From assembly GCA_025351925.1 (NCBI GenBank), contig JANXVC010000221.1:1-47834 (forward strand): a stretch of DNA of 47,834 nucleotides. The letters run 5' to 3'. This DNA comes from Rhodospirillales bacterium. Its GTDB lineage: Bacteria; Pseudomonadota; Alphaproteobacteria; Acetobacterales; Acetobacteraceae. The notes beneath the pieces were generated by a model. It was not told where the DNA came from. It saw nothing but the letters and a program-made list of their open reading frames with translations, and ran no database searches. The position numbers and the translations under genes were made by a program. This document shows, one piece after another, positions 16,363 through 25,386 of the stretch (positions are counted from its first letter, which is position 1; every line of letters begins with the position of its first letter).

Positions 16363-18687
16363 ATGCCCGCACTTGACCATCCGTCCGCAGCAGGCCTGTC
16401 CACGATGCCGGGCGCGCTCACGCCGCTGTCGCCGGATGGGCTTACATCCATCGCGACGTTCATCTGGCAGCAGAAGTACCGGCTCCGGCAGGCCGATGGC
16501 ACGCCGGTCGATCGGGAGATCGTCGATACCTGGCGCCGGGTGGCGAACGCCCTGGCGCAGCCGGAGACCGACCCGGCGCTATGGGCCGAGCGATTCATGG
16601 CGGCGATGGACGGGTTCCGCTTCATCCCTGCCGGCCGCATCATCGCGGGTGCTGGCAGCGGCCGCCGGGTGACCCTGTTCAACTGCTTCGTCATGGGCGA
16701 GATCGAGGACGACCTCGGCAGCATCTTCGCCAATTTGCGCGAGGCGGCGCTGACGATGCAGCAGGGCGGCGGCATCGGCTATGATTTTTCGACATTGCGG
16801 CCCAAGGGCGCGCTGGTGCGCGGAGTCGGCGCCGATGCGTCCGGCCCATTGTCGTTCATGGACGTGTGGGACGCGATGTGCCGCACGATCATGTCCGCCG
16901 GCGCGCGACGCGGCGCCATGATGGCGACGCTGCGCTGCGACCATCCGGACATCGAGGCCTTCATCGACGCGAAGCGCGAGCCGGGCCGCCTACGCAGCTT
17001 CAACCTCTCGGTGCTGATTACCGACGCCTTCATGGCGGCGGTCGAGGCTGACCTGGATTGGGCGCTGGTGTTCGACGGGCAGGTGTTCCAGACGGTCAAG
17101 GCCCGGGCGTTGTGGGACCGCATCATGCAGGCGACCTTTGCGTACGCCGAGCCCGGCGTGCTGTTCATCGACCGGATCAACGCCCGCAACAACCTGGCCT
17201 ATTGCGAGACGATCCGCTCGACCAACCCGTGCTCCGAGCAGCCGCTGCCGCCCTATGGCGCCTGCCTGCTGGGTTCGGTGAACCTGAGCCGCCTGGTGCT
17301 CGACCCGTTTACCAAGTCGGCACGCCTCGACGAGGCCGCGCTCGACGACCTGGTCGCCACCGCGGTGCGCATGCTGGACAACACGATCGACGTCTCGGGC
17401 TTCCCGCTCGAGGAGCAGCGGCAGGAGGCCTATGCCAAACGGCGGGTTGGCCTGGGCGTGACCGGGCTGGCGGACGCGCTCATCATGTGCTGTGTAACCT
17501 ATGGCTCCGATGCGGCGGTCGCGCTGGCGGACCGCTGGACCGCACGGATCAACCGGGCTGCGTATTTGGCGTCGGCGGCGCTGGCGGCGGAGAAGGGGGC
17601 GTTCCCGCTCTATGACCGCGACGCCTATCTGGCCGGGGAGACCGTGCGGGGGCTCGATGCCGACGTGCGCGCGGCGATTGCCGAGCACGGCATCCGCAAC
17701 GCGCTGCTGACCTCGATCGCGCCGACCGGGACGATTTCGCTTTGGGCAGACAATGTGTCGAGCGGGATCGAGCCGATCTTCGCCCTGGCCTACACGCGCC
17801 GGGTGAAAAATCCGGACGGCACTTTGCGGGAGGAGGAGGTGTCGGACCACGCCGTGCGCCGCTACCGAGCGCTGTTCGGGGCGGAGGCGGAGCTGCCGGG
17901 CTACTTCGTGACGGCGCAGACGCTCACGCCGCGCGACCACGTGCGGATGCAGGCGGCGGTGCAGCGCAACGTGGACAGCGCCATTTCAAAGACGGTGAAC
18001 TGCCCGGAGGACATCAGCTTCGAGGCGTTCAAGGACATCTACCTCGACGCCTATGCGAGCGGCTGCAAGGGCTGCACGACCTATCGGCCGAACGCGATCA
18101 CCGGATCGGTGCTGGAGGTGACGCCGCCGGCAGAAAAACCGCTGATAGTGGAGCCGCTTGCACAGGCTCACGGGCTATCGGAGCCGCTGCACCGTGAGGA
18201 GAAGCTGACCGGCGCCACATACAAGCTGCGCTGGGCGGATAGCGAGCACGCGCTGTATGTAACGATCAATGACATCGAGCAGGACGGTCATCGCCGTCCA
18301 TTCGAGATCTTCATCAATTCCAAGAATATGGATCACTACGCCTGGGTGGTCGCGCTGACCCGGATGATCAGCGCCGTGTTCCGCCGCGGCGGCGACGTGG
18401 CGTTCGTGGCGGAGGAGCTGAAGGCGGTGTTCGATCCGCGCGGCGGTCAGTGGCAGAACGGCCGCTACGTGCCGTCGCTGATCGCGGCGATCGGCGGCAT
18501 CCTGGAGCGGCACATGATTGGAACCGGTTTCCTGCCCGCTTTGGCAGGGGAGGCGGAGCCAGCGTTGGCCTTCACCGCCGCCGACCGTCCTTTGGGCCCG
18601 TTCTGCCCGAAGTGCAGCCAGCCCGGCCTCGTGAGGGAGGCCGGATGCCTGAGCTGCCACCACTGCGGCTGGTCGAAGTGCGAGTGA
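16363..18687 (+). CDS. nrdJ: Adenosylcobalamin-dependent (class II) ribonucleotide reductase
   Basis: It reduces ribonucleotides to deoxyribonucleotides using coenzyme B12 as radical source. Of 774 residues, Cys108 ('LFNCFVMGEIEDD') and Cys301 ('PPYGACLLGSVNLS') are the redox pair. Asn288, Cys290 and Glu292 in 'NPCSE' are the radical site; the 11-residue spacing from thiyl Cys290 to Cys301 matches known class II enzymes. The C-terminus carries a zinc-ribbon-like cluster 'CPKCSQPG...CLSCHHCG' that recycles the disulfide. The start 16363 has GGAG eight bases upstream; the frame is open further but has no family match. It does not require oxygen, so it works with or without O2. Confidence 0.95.
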   Translation: MPALDHPSAAGLSTMPGALTPLSPDGLTSIATFIWQQKYRLRQADGTPVDREIVDTWRRVANALAQPETDPALWAERFMAAMDGFRFIPAGRIIAGAGSGRRVTLFNCFVMGEIEDDLGSIFANLREAALTMQQGGGIGYDFSTLRPKGALVRGVGADASGPLSFMDVWDAMCRTIMSAGARRGAMMATLRCDHPDIEAFIDAKREPGRLRSFNLSVLITDAFMAAVEADLDWALVFDGQVFQTVKARALWDRIMQATFAYAEPGVLFIDRINARNNLAYCETIRSTNPCSEQPLPPYGACLLGSVNLSRLVLDPFTKSARLDEAALDDLVATAVRMLDNTIDVSGFPLEEQRQEAYAKRRVGLGVTGLADALIMCCVTYGSDAAVALADRWTARINRAAYLASAALAAEKGAFPLYDRDAYLAGETVRGLDADVRAAIAEHGIRNALLTSIAPTGTISLWADNVSSGIEPIFALAYTRRVKNPDGTLREEEVSDHAVRRYRALFGAEAELPGYFVTAQTLTPRDHVRMQAAVQRNVDSAISKTVNCPEDISFEAFKDIYLDAYASGCKGCTTYRPNAITGSVLEVTPPAEKPLIVEPLAQAHGLSEPLHREEKLTGATYKLRWADSEHALYVTINDIEQDGHRRPFEIFINSKNMDHYAWVVALTRMISAVFRRGGDVAFVAEELKAVFDPRGGQWQNGRYVPSLIAAIGGILERHMIGTGFLPALAGEAEPALAFTAADRPLGPFCPKCSQPGLVREAGCLSCHHCGWSKCE

Positions 18688-18705
18688 CGGGCGGGTGTCA
18701 GAAAG

Positions 18706-19149
18706 TCAGGATCGTGTCGGGGACAGGAGGCCGATCCGGGTCATCAAGACATCCACCAGCGCCGGCAGCCGGGCGATCCGCGACAGCCGCAGAAACCGTC
18801 CGACCGGCGTGATGCTGCTGGAAGCTGTTGGAGCATCCTGCCCGCCGCCATCCCGGTAGGTCGTGCGGAAGCGGCGCAGGAAGACGACGCGGCCGTCGGC
18901 GGCGATGCTCGGCGACCTTGTTATAGCCGGGCCCGCGGACGTGACCAGAACGGCAAGTCCGGCCAAAAACATTACCGGCAGAGCGAGCGCCAGGGCGATC
19001 ACGCACCTTGCGCGGACGGTCCAGTCCGAGATTCCTGCGGCCAGGGATCGGCCTGGGCTATGGTCTGGGATTGGCCGAAGCTCAACGCTGTTTGGGCTTG
19101 ATGCGAGGCCCGACTTTATGTGCGGCGACATTCCATCCGTCCCGATCAT
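18706..19149 (-). CDS. Truncated bacterial sugar transferase-like protein
   Basis: A 147-residue protein that resembles the start of the polyprenyl-phosphate sugar-1-phosphate transferase domain (PF02397): one membrane segment ('CVIALALALPVMFLAGLAVLV'), then 'TSAGPAITR', 'FLRRFRTTYR', 'ITPVGRFLRLSRIARLPALV' and a final 'GLLSPTRS'. In active enzymes the last motif is VGPRP and about 60 more residues follow; here the protein stops there. The usual 'DE' of 'xxDELPQL' is replaced (RIARLP). It may be a pseudogene or a minimal non-catalytic relative. The start 19149 has a weak ribosome-binding site; Met at residue 7 is possible. Confidence 0.6.
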   Translation of the reverse strand: MIGTDGMSPHIKSGLASSPNSVELRPIPDHSPGRSLAAGISDWTVRARCVIALALALPVMFLAGLAVLVTSAGPAITRSPSIAADGRVVFLRRFRTTYRDGGGQDAPTASSSITPVGRFLRLSRIARLPALVDVLMTRIGLLSPTRS

Positions 19150-19181
19150 CGTAAACGTGAGGAGCGTGTTAGCACGTTTCC

Positions 19182-19193
19182 CGTAACGTTACG
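19182..19193. promoter_or_regulatory. 12-bp perfect palindrome, possible operator
   Basis: CGTAACGTTACG reads the same on both strands and lies in the divergent gap between the sugar-transferase-like gene and the alpha/beta hydrolase. A second, looser inverted repeat (ATTGC-N6-GCAAT, 19220-19235) follows. No regulator gene is adjacent, so the binding protein is unknown. Confidence 0.4.
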
Positions 19194-19311
19194 TCAAAAT
19201 TCATTGTGCAAAAGCTAAGATTGCATAAACGCAATATAAGGATGCGCCGCATTGACCTCTGGTCGGGCAATCGCGTTCATAAGCGCCACAGCAAATGGCA
19301 GGAGCGATCGC

Positions 19312-20163
19312 ATGGCCATTCAGTATGAAGCGCGCGTGCCGCAGGCCGCCCACCAGCAAACCCAGCAGGAATACGAGCAGACAGTCTCGACTGGCGGCAT
19401 CAGCTATCTCGAGGCCGGCCCGCCGGACGCGGCGCCGATCGTTTTCCTGCATGGGATCGGCGGCGCGGCGCGAATGTTCCGCGCGCAGCTCGACCATTTC
19501 GGCGCGAGCTACCGGGCGATCGCCTGGAACATGCCGGGCTATGGCAACTCGACCCCGTTGCCGCTGGTGTCGATCGACGCGCTCGCGGCGGCGTTGGCCG
19601 GGTTCATCGAGGAGCTCGGCCTGGATCGCCCGGTGCTGGCCGGTCACAGCCTCGGCGGCATGATCGTCCAGCGCTTGCTGACGATGGCGCCGCATGCCGC
19701 CCGCGCCGTAGTACTGGCGCAGACCAGCGCCGCTTTCGGCAGCCGTGACCCGGCCTGGCAGGCGGAGTTCCTGTCGGCGCGGCTCGGTCCGTTGGACGCT
19801 GGCAACAGCATGGCGGCGTTGGCGCCGGCGATGGTGGCTGACATGGTCGGCCCGGACGCCGATCCCGCGGGCGTCGCCCTGGCGCGCGATTGCCTGGCCC
19901 ATACGCCGGACAGCACTTATCGGGACAGCGTCATGGCGATGCCGGATTTCGACTGCCGGGCCGCGCTGGCGGACATCGCCGTGCCCATCTTGGTATTGTC
20001 CGGCACGCTGGACACCGCCGCCCCGCCGTCCGGGATGCAGCGCATGGCCGCCCGCATCCCTGGCGCGCAGTATGTCGCGCTGGAGGGCGCCGGGCACCTC
20101 GCCCATCTTGAGCAGCCGCGGGCGTTCAACGCGGCCGTGGAGCGGTTTCTTCGCGGCCTGTGA
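19312..20163 (+). CDS. Alpha/beta fold hydrolase
   Basis: A 283-residue soluble hydrolase with 'VFLHGIGGAARMF' (oxyanion region), nucleophile elbow 'GHSLGG' (Ser about residue 122) and a C-terminal 'GAGHLAHLEQP' with the catalytic His. An Asp in 'SGTLDTAAPP' completes the triad. The overall pattern is that of 3-oxoadipate enol-lactonase/haloperoxidase-like hydrolases. The start 19312 was chosen over an upstream frame extension because GGAGCGATCGC precedes it. It stands alone, 110 bases before sucC. The substrate is unassigned. Confidence 0.85.
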   Translation: MAIQYEARVPQAAHQQTQQEYEQTVSTGGISYLEAGPPDAAPIVFLHGIGGAARMFRAQLDHFGASYRAIAWNMPGYGNSTPLPLVSIDALAAALAGFIEELGLDRPVLAGHSLGGMIVQRLLTMAPHAARAVVLAQTSAAFGSRDPAWQAEFLSARLGPLDAGNSMAALAPAMVADMVGPDADPAGVALARDCLAHTPDSTYRDSVMAMPDFDCRAALADIAVPILVLSGTLDTAAPPSGMQRMAARIPGAQYVALEGAGHLAHLEQPRAFNAAVERFLRGL

Positions 20164-20199
20164 CATGTGCTGGTGCTGCGCCGCTAAGCCTGCCGTGTG

Positions 20200-20216
20200 G
20201 GCTGGAGAGTCCAGCC
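20200..20216. terminator. Perfect 7-bp hairpin after the hydrolase gene
   Basis: GGCTGGA-GAG-TCCAGCC forms a perfect stem with a three-base loop, 37 bases after the hydrolase stop and 57 bases before the sucC start. It is not followed by a T tract. It may be a terminator needing other factors or part of the sucCD leader. Confidence 0.4.
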
Positions 20217-20273
20217 AAATAGCTGTATGCCACTAGGGGTGGAAAACGTACCCACGGCGAGCGGAGAGGCCGA

Positions 20274-21470
20274 ATGAACATCCATGAATACCAGGCGAAG
20301 GAGCTGCTGCGCGGCTATGGCGTGGCGGTTCTGCAGGGTTTCGTCGCCTGGACGCCCGAGGAGGCGGCGCTCGCGACCGAGAAGTTGCCCGGCCCGGTGT
20401 ATGTGGTGAAGTCGCAGATCCATGCGGGCGGCCGTGGTGCCGGGCATTTTGAGCATGACCCCGCCGGCAAGGGCGGCGTGCGCCTGGCGAAATCCGCCAC
20501 CGACGCGCTCGAGGCGGCACAGGCGATGATCGGCAATGTGCTGGTGACCAAGCAGACCGGCGCCGCCGGCCGCCGGGTCAGCCGGGTGTATGTCGAGGCC
20601 GGCTGCGACATCAAGCGCGAGCTGTACTTGTCGCTGCTGGTGGACCGCGAGACGTCGCGCGTCACCATCGTCGCCTCGACCGAGGGCGGCATGGAGATCG
20701 AGCACGTGGCGGAGACCCAGCCCGACCGGATCATGCGGGTCGCCGTGGACCCAGCCACCGGCATCTTCCCATTCCACGCCCGCAAGCTCGCCTTCGGCCT
20801 GAGGCTGGAAGGCAAGCAGGTCGCCTCGTTCACCAAGTTCGTGCTGGCGATGTATCGCGCCTTCACCGAACTCGACTGCGCGATCGTCGAGATCAACCCG
20901 CTGGTAGTGACTGGGGCCGGCGACATCGTGGCGCTCGACGCCAAGGTGAGTTTTGACGACAACGCCCTGTATCGGCAGCCGGAGCTCGAGAAGCTGCGCG
21001 ACGAGGCGGAGGAGGACCCCAAGGAGCTGGAGGCCGCCAAGTACAGCCTGAACTACATCGCGCTGGATGGCACGATCGGCTGCATGGTGAACGGCGCCGG
21101 CCTCGCGATGGCGACGATGGACATCATCAAGCTGTATGGCGGCGCTCCAGCCAACTTCCTCGACGTCGGCGGCGGCGCTACCAAGGAGCGGGTGACGGCG
21201 GCGTTCAAGATCATCCTGTCCGACCCGCACGTCGAGGGCATCCTGGTCAACATCTTCGGCGGCATCATGCGCTGCGACGTGATCGCGGAGGGCGTGATCG
21301 CGGCCGCGCGTGAAGTCAGTCTGGGCGTGCCATTGGTCGTACGGCTGGAAGGCACCAATGTCGATTTGGGCAAGGAGCTCCTGGCCAAATCCGGCCTGCC
21401 GATCGTCAGCGCCGACAACCTGGCCGACGCCGCCGAAAAGGTCGTCCGCGCCGTGAAGGAGGCCGCATAA
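20274..21470 (+). CDS. sucC: Succinate(malate)-CoA ligase, beta subunit
   Basis: With the alpha subunit it interconverts succinyl-CoA and succinate with substrate-level phosphorylation in the TCA cycle. The 398-residue sequence starts '[19 protein letters not shown]', the canonical SucC N-terminus, and has the ATP-grasp segments '[16 protein letters not shown]' and '[11 protein letters not shown]', ending with '[19 protein letters not shown]'. The GAGCGGAGAGG upstream is the ribosome-binding site. It overlaps sucD by one base (TAATG). The paralogous malate thiokinase (MtkA) is close in sequence; no serine-cycle genes are in the window, so succinate is the safer call. Confidence 0.9.
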   Translation: MNIHEYQAKELLRGYGVAVLQGFVAWTPEEAALATEKLPGPVYVVKSQIHAGGRGAGHFEHDPAGKGGVRLAKSATDALEAAQAMIGNVLVTKQTGAAGRRVSRVYVEAGCDIKRELYLSLLVDRETSRVTIVASTEGGMEIEHVAETQPDRIMRVAVDPATGIFPFHARKLAFGLRLEGKQVASFTKFVLAMYRAFTELDCAIVEINPLVVTGAGDIVALDAKVSFDDNALYRQPELEKLRDEAEEDPKELEAAKYSLNYIALDGTIGCMVNGAGLAMATMDIIKLYGGAPANFLDVGGGATKERVTAAFKIILSDPHVEGILVNIFGGIMRCDVIAEGVIAAAREVSLGVPLVVRLEGTNVDLGKELLAKSGLPIVSADNLADAAEKVVRAVKEAA

Positions 21471-22345
21471 TGGCCGTGCTCGTCAACGCCGACACCCGCG
21501 TCATCACCCAGGGGTTCACGGGTGCGCAGGGCACCTTCCACTCCGAGCAGGCCATCGCCTATGGCACCAAGGTCATGGGCGGCGTGACGCCGGGCAAGGG
21601 CGGCAGCCGGCATTTGAACCTGCCGGTGTTCGACACGGTGGCGCAGGCGCGGGAGGCGACGGGCGCCACGGCGTCGGCGGTTTATGTGCCGCCGCCGTTC
21701 GCCGCCGACGCCATATTGGAGGCGATCGATGCCGAAATCCCGCTGATTATCTGCATCACCGAGGGCATCCCGGTGCTCGACATGGTGCGGGTGAAACGGG
21801 CGTTGTCCGGCACGAAGTCGCGGCTGATCGGACCGAATTGCCCCGGCGTCATCACGCCCGAGGCCTGCAAGATCGGCATCATGCCCGGCCACATCCACCG
21901 ACGCGGCACGGTCGGGATTGTGAGCCGCAGCGGCACGCTGACCTATGAGGCCGTCAGCCAGACCACCGCGGCGGGTCTCGGTCAGAGCACGTGCGTCGGC
22001 ATCGGCGGCGACCCGGTAAAGGGGACCGACTTCATCGAAGTGTTGGAGATGTTCCTGGCCGATCCGGAGACGCGGAGCATCATCATGATCGGCGAGATCG
22101 GCGGGCAGAGCGAGACCGACGCCGCCGAGTTCATTGCCCGCAGCAAGATCAAGAAGCCCACTGTCGGCTTCATCGCCGGCGTGACCGCACCGCCGGGCCG
22201 GCGCATGGGCCATGCGGGTGCGGTGATCAGCGGCGGCAAGGACACCGCGGCGGTCAAGTTCGAGGCGATGCGCATGGCCGGCATCCACGTTGCCGAGAGC
22301 CCGGCAGCGCTTGGCAGCACCATGGTCCGCGCGCTGCAGGGGTGA
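21470..22345 (+). CDS. sucD: Succinate(malate)-CoA ligase, alpha subunit
   Basis: A 291-residue CoA-binding and phospho-histidine subunit. It begins '[24 protein letters not shown]', has '[10 protein letters not shown]' and '[12 protein letters not shown]', and carries the phosphorylated His in '[13 protein letters not shown]' near residue 247. Its start codon shares a base with the sucC stop, so the two are translated together in equal amounts. sucA/sucB are not adjacent, unlike the common mdh-sucCDAB order. The stop is five bases from the end of the convergent blh gene. Confidence 0.9.
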   Translation: MAVLVNADTRVITQGFTGAQGTFHSEQAIAYGTKVMGGVTPGKGGSRHLNLPVFDTVAQAREATGATASAVYVPPPFAADAILEAIDAEIPLIICITEGIPVLDMVRVKRALSGTKSRLIGPNCPGVITPEACKIGIMPGHIHRRGTVGIVSRSGTLTYEAVSQTTAAGLGQSTCVGIGGDPVKGTDFIEVLEMFLADPETRSIIMIGEIGGQSETDAAEFIARSKIKKPTVGFIAGVTAPPGRRMGHAGAVISGGKDTAAVKFEAMRMAGIHVAESPAALGSTMVRALQG

Positions 22346-22350
22346 TGTAT

Positions 22351-23280
22351 TCAGTCCGGAGACGACGGGCTGCGTGGGTGACGCTCGCGTTGTGTCAGCC
22401 AGGCGTCGAGCAGCATATGCGGCAGCGTAAGCGCCGCGAGGCCTTGTATGGTCAGCGACAGCAGACGCTCCGGGACGGGGCCGCCATAGAACGGCCAAAG
22501 TCCGGCGCCGATCAGCAGCGTCAATGCGGTGATCGGCAGCGCCAGCAAGATGGCGCTGCGACCGTCCTGGACCCGGGGAGCGCGCATGGGATTGCGGATC
22601 AAAGCGGCGGTATGCGCTGGCGCATGCACGCCGACGAAGTAGATCGCGAACGCAGTCAGCGGCGGGAGCACAACGAAGACACCGGCGAGCAAGTATGGCA
22701 CGATAAGCACGCGCCCGCGCCCGCATAGCACGGTATGGCCGCTCCACACGATGGCCAGTGCGAGCCAAGCCAGCGAGGCGGTCCATAGCCAATCCGGCGG
22801 GTGCGGCAGCGGTGTTCCGGCAGCGGTTGCGAATACAGCGGTCGTCGCAGCCGGGTGGACCAGCGTCGGCACGGCGATCGGCAGGCCGCCCCCCATAACG
22901 GCCTCGAGATGAGTGCCTGACGGCGCATCCTCGGTGCCAAAATGCCAGACCGAAGCCGTTAGGAAGGCCGCAAGCGTCGATACCGGCGCTATGTGCCAGG
23001 CGAGAAGCACCAGCGCGAACAGGCTGAGATAGGGAAGCGAGAACGCCGGGAACCAGGCCAAGCCGAGCCGCGGCCGCAATAGTGCCCGAGCGATCTCGCC
23101 ATCCAGCGCGCCATGCGGCACGCCGAGTATGATGATGGCGAGGAGCGCGCAGATATACTGCAGGCCCAATGGCAGGACCGCGCTGAACGCCAAGGCCGGC
23201 CCTGCGAGCAGGACCGGCCAGGCAGGCAAGCGCAAGGGGGCGGCCGGCCGCCTCTCAGCCAACATAGCGGCCAGGCCCAT
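22351..23280 (-). CDS. blh: Brp/Blh family beta-carotene 15,15'-dioxygenase
   Basis: It cleaves beta-carotene into two retinal molecules, the rhodopsin chromophore, in the inner membrane. This 309-residue multi-pass protein has the family's conserved histidine motifs in order: 'ILGVPHGALDGE', 'SVWHFGTED', 'YFVGVHAPAHTA' and 'LTLPHMLLD'; these bind the iron. The start ATG 23280 lies four bases after the rhodopsin stop, so the two genes form an operon; ATG 23265 is an alternative. The frame stays open into the rhodopsin gene, which is a shadow. No carotenoid synthesis gene is in the window, so beta-carotene must come from elsewhere. Confidence 0.9.
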   Translation of the reverse strand: MGLAAMLAERRPAAPLRLPAWPVLLAGPALAFSAVLPLGLQYICALLAIIILGVPHGALDGEIARALLRPRLGLAWFPAFSLPYLSLFALVLLAWHIAPVSTLAAFLTASVWHFGTEDAPSGTHLEAVMGGGLPIAVPTLVHPAATTAVFATAAGTPLPHPPDWLWTASLAWLALAIVWSGHTVLCGRGRVLIVPYLLAGVFVVLPPLTAFAIYFVGVHAPAHTAALIRNPMRAPRVQDGRSAILLALPITALTLLIGAGLWPFYGGPVPERLLSLTIQGLAALTLPHMLLDAWLTQRERHPRSPSSPD

Positions 23281-23284
23281 GGCT

Positions 23285-24040
23285 TTAGGCGGCCTTGCGC
23301 AGCGGTGCAGCGCGCCCGGTCTCCGCGAGATCGCGTTCGGTCGCCTTGGCATCCGACGCGACGGTCATCAGCCCATAGACGACCTTGGCGACGACATCGA
23401 GGATCGCGATGGACAAGACGCTGGCGGTATCGCCGATGTAGTTGAGGCCATCGGGCGCCACGGCGAGGATCAACGGATAGATCAGCCAGAGAACCGACAA
23501 GATCACCGCATTGCGGCGGTAGGTTGCCTGGATGTCATCCCGCTCCAGCGCATTGGCCTGCATGTGCGAGACCCAGATGACGTAATAGACGCCCAGGAAG
23601 GCGATGCAGGACACGAGGAACCAGGTCCACTTGATCCACGCCACCTCCGACGCGCCGAAGAACAGCGCCGTGAAGATCATCAAGAGGTCGGCCAGCACCG
23701 CTCCCGCAATTGCTCCGGCGCGCTTTGGGCCGGAATGCATGGCCGTCATGGACAACGTGACCAGCAGCAACGGCGTGGTGAAGGTCCAGTCGATATATCG
23801 GGCAAAGTAGAAGATGCGTCCGGCGCCGGTCCCGGCAGCGGCAGCGTCGGCACCGAGAATGATCGCGCCCTGACCGGTGGCCATTGCGAAGTAGGAACAG
23901 GCCGCGATGATCGGCACGATGCCGTGCAGCACCGTATGCAGTTCCTCGGCAGCAGTGCGGCGCTTGCCGGTTGCGAGGATCAACAGGCCGCCACCCGTCA
24001 TGATGAAGGTCGTCAGCCAAAGTATCGTATGCGAATCCAT
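23285..24040 (-). CDS. Bacteriorhodopsin-like microbial rhodopsin
   Basis: A seven-helix retinal protein of 251 residues. Helix C reads 'ARYIDWTFTTPLLLVTL', placing Arg81, counter-ion Asp84 and Thr88 as in proton pumps. The proton-donor position (Asp96 in bacteriorhodopsin) is Thr95, giving a D-T-T motif. Helix G has 'AILDVVAKVVYG' with Asp215 and Schiff-base Lys219. Trp185 and Pro189 of helix F are kept. The spacing from Pro189 to Asp215 equals bacteriorhodopsin exactly: Glu194 corresponds to Asp197 and Glu204 to Ser207. It is most likely an outward proton pump, perhaps with slow reprotonation. It sits directly before blh. Confidence 0.93.
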   Translation of the reverse strand: MDSHTILWLTTFIMTGGGLLILATGKRRTAAEELHTVLHGIVPIIAACSYFAMATGQGAIILGADAAAAGTGAGRIFYFARYIDWTFTTPLLLVTLSMTAMHSGPKRAGAIAGAVLADLLMIFTALFFGASEVAWIKWTWFLVSCIAFLGVYYVIWVSHMQANALERDDIQATYRRNAVILSVLWLIYPLILAVAPDGLNYIGDTASVLSIAILDVVAKVVYGLMTVASDAKATERDLAETGRAAPLRKAA

Positions 24041-24044
24041 GTAT

Positions 24045-24072
24045 TGTGCTCGTCAAAGTTGAAGCGAGCACA
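24045..24072 (-). promoter_or_regulatory. Inverted repeat over the rhodopsin ribosome-binding site
   Basis: TGTGCTCG (24045-24052) and CGAGCACA (24065-24072) are perfectly complementary with a 12-base spacer. In the transcript, the second arm ends four bases before the rhodopsin ATG, so the stem would hide the ribosome-binding region. As DNA it could equally be a dimeric operator at the promoter. The rhodopsin has no other strong Shine-Dalgarno. Confidence 0.6.
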
Positions 24073-24126
24073 TAAAGCAGAGTTGAGGATGACGGGTTTG
24101 CGGGCTTGCCGGATAAGTGAACTTAC

Positions 24127-25356
24127 TTACAAGTGATGCAGCACCGGACGGGCGCGCGTGAAAGAATGTCGGCCGTTCTTTATGCCCCAAAGTGTTTGTG
24201 CGATCATTGCGACGGCATCGACCGGGCTATGGGCGTCGATCGCCACCAGATTGGCCGCATTGCCAACAGCAATGCCGTATCCCGGCAACCGCAGCAGCCG
24301 CGCCGCCGATCCCGTGATCATGTCCAGGCATCCCGCCAGCTCCGCCGGCCGCGCGACATGGCACACATTGGCGTATAGGTTCGCCATCCGGACCAGCGAA
24401 CCGTCGCCATAAGGCGTGAATGGGTTCAGCACGTTGTTGGTCGCCAGCGAGCACGTCACCCCGGCGCGCCGCAGCGGCTCGGCCGGCACCACGCCGCGCG
24501 GAACCGCATGATCGTGGCTGCGGCCCATCAGATAGAGGTCGGTGGACGGCAGGATCGTGACCGCAACCCCGGCGCGGGCCAGCAGCCCCGCAACTTCGTC
24601 GTAGCGCGGCCGCGGCACCAATGAGAGCTGCGTCGCGTGCCCGACCGTAACCCGCCCGCCCCAACCGTACTCCTCGGTCTTGCGGCACACGTATTCGATC
24701 TGCATGCCGTCCGTGGTCTCGGCGAGGTCGAGATGCATGTCGATATCCACGTCGAACTCGCGGGCGATGGCGAAGATGCGGTCGATCTGCCCGCGCGGGT
24801 CCGTGTCGGTGTAGGGCGCGGCACCGAGCACCTTGGCGCCGCGACGCAGAGCCTGCATCAACAAATCCTCGGTCCCCGGGCTGTTCAGCAGGCCCTCCTG
24901 TGGGAACACGCAGAGCTCCATTTCGACGGCCCAGGCATAGTCCCGCGCCAACTGGCTGACGCCCTCGAAGCCGGCCATGCCGATCACGGGATCCAGCTCG
25001 ACATGGGTGCGGACGTGCATTGTGCCGTGGGCGATGCAGCGCTGGAGCGTCTGACGGCCGCGGGCATAGACGTCCTCGGCGGTGAAGCCCCGCTTGGCCT
25101 TCGCCGTCTCCCGCACTGCCTCGGCCAGCGTGCCCTCCTCGGCGCGGCAGCGGTCCAGGATGCAGGTCTTGTCGAGGTGGATGTGCGTCTCAATCAGGCC
25201 GGGCACGACCAAGCAGTCCTCGGCGTCGAGCTCCGGCCCATCGCCATGCAAAGCGGGCTCGATGGCGGCGATGCGGCCCGCTGCAATGCCGATGTCGCAG
25301 GTGCGCAACGCCTCCCCATCGAGAATACAGGCGCGGCGCACTATAAGCTCAAGCAT
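24127..25356 (-). CDS. Amidohydrolase, cytosine deaminase-like
   Basis: A 409-residue metal-dependent hydrolase of the amidohydrolase superfamily that deaminates or hydrolyses a small N-heterocycle. The metal site is 'ETHIHLDKT' with His58 and His60, followed by 'DIDMHLDLAE', 'VTVGHATQLS' and 'ILPSTDLYLMGR'. These and the C-terminal 'LATNNVLNPFTPYGDGSLV' match the CodA/atrazine-degradation-like group. The start 25356 is family-consistent. It reads toward the rhodopsin gene 86 bases away; the two probably have separate promoters. No permease for cytosine is adjacent. The substrate is uncertain. Confidence 0.85.
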   Translation of the reverse strand: MLELIVRRACILDGEALRTCDIGIAAGRIAAIEPALHGDGPELDAEDCLVVPGLIETHIHLDKTCILDRCRAEEGTLAEAVRETAKAKRGFTAEDVYARGRQTLQRCIAHGTMHVRTHVELDPVIGMAGFEGVSQLARDYAWAVEMELCVFPQEGLLNSPGTEDLLMQALRRGAKVLGAAPYTDTDPRGQIDRIFAIAREFDVDIDMHLDLAETTDGMQIEYVCRKTEEYGWGGRVTVGHATQLSLVPRPRYDEVAGLLARAGVAVTILPSTDLYLMGRSHDHAVPRGVVPAEPLRRAGVTCSLATNNVLNPFTPYGDGSLVRMANLYANVCHVARPAELAGCLDMITGSAARLLRLPGYGIAVGNAANLVAIDAHSPVDAVAMIAQTLWGIKNGRHSFTRARPVLHHL

Positions 25357-25386
25357 AGGTCCGCAAATGTCCCGTCTTGGCTGCGT

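Noticed and set aside
21053-22792. 579-residue open frame opposite sucCD and the end of blh
   Set aside because: Arg/Ala-rich low-complexity product antisense to well-identified genes; no start signal.
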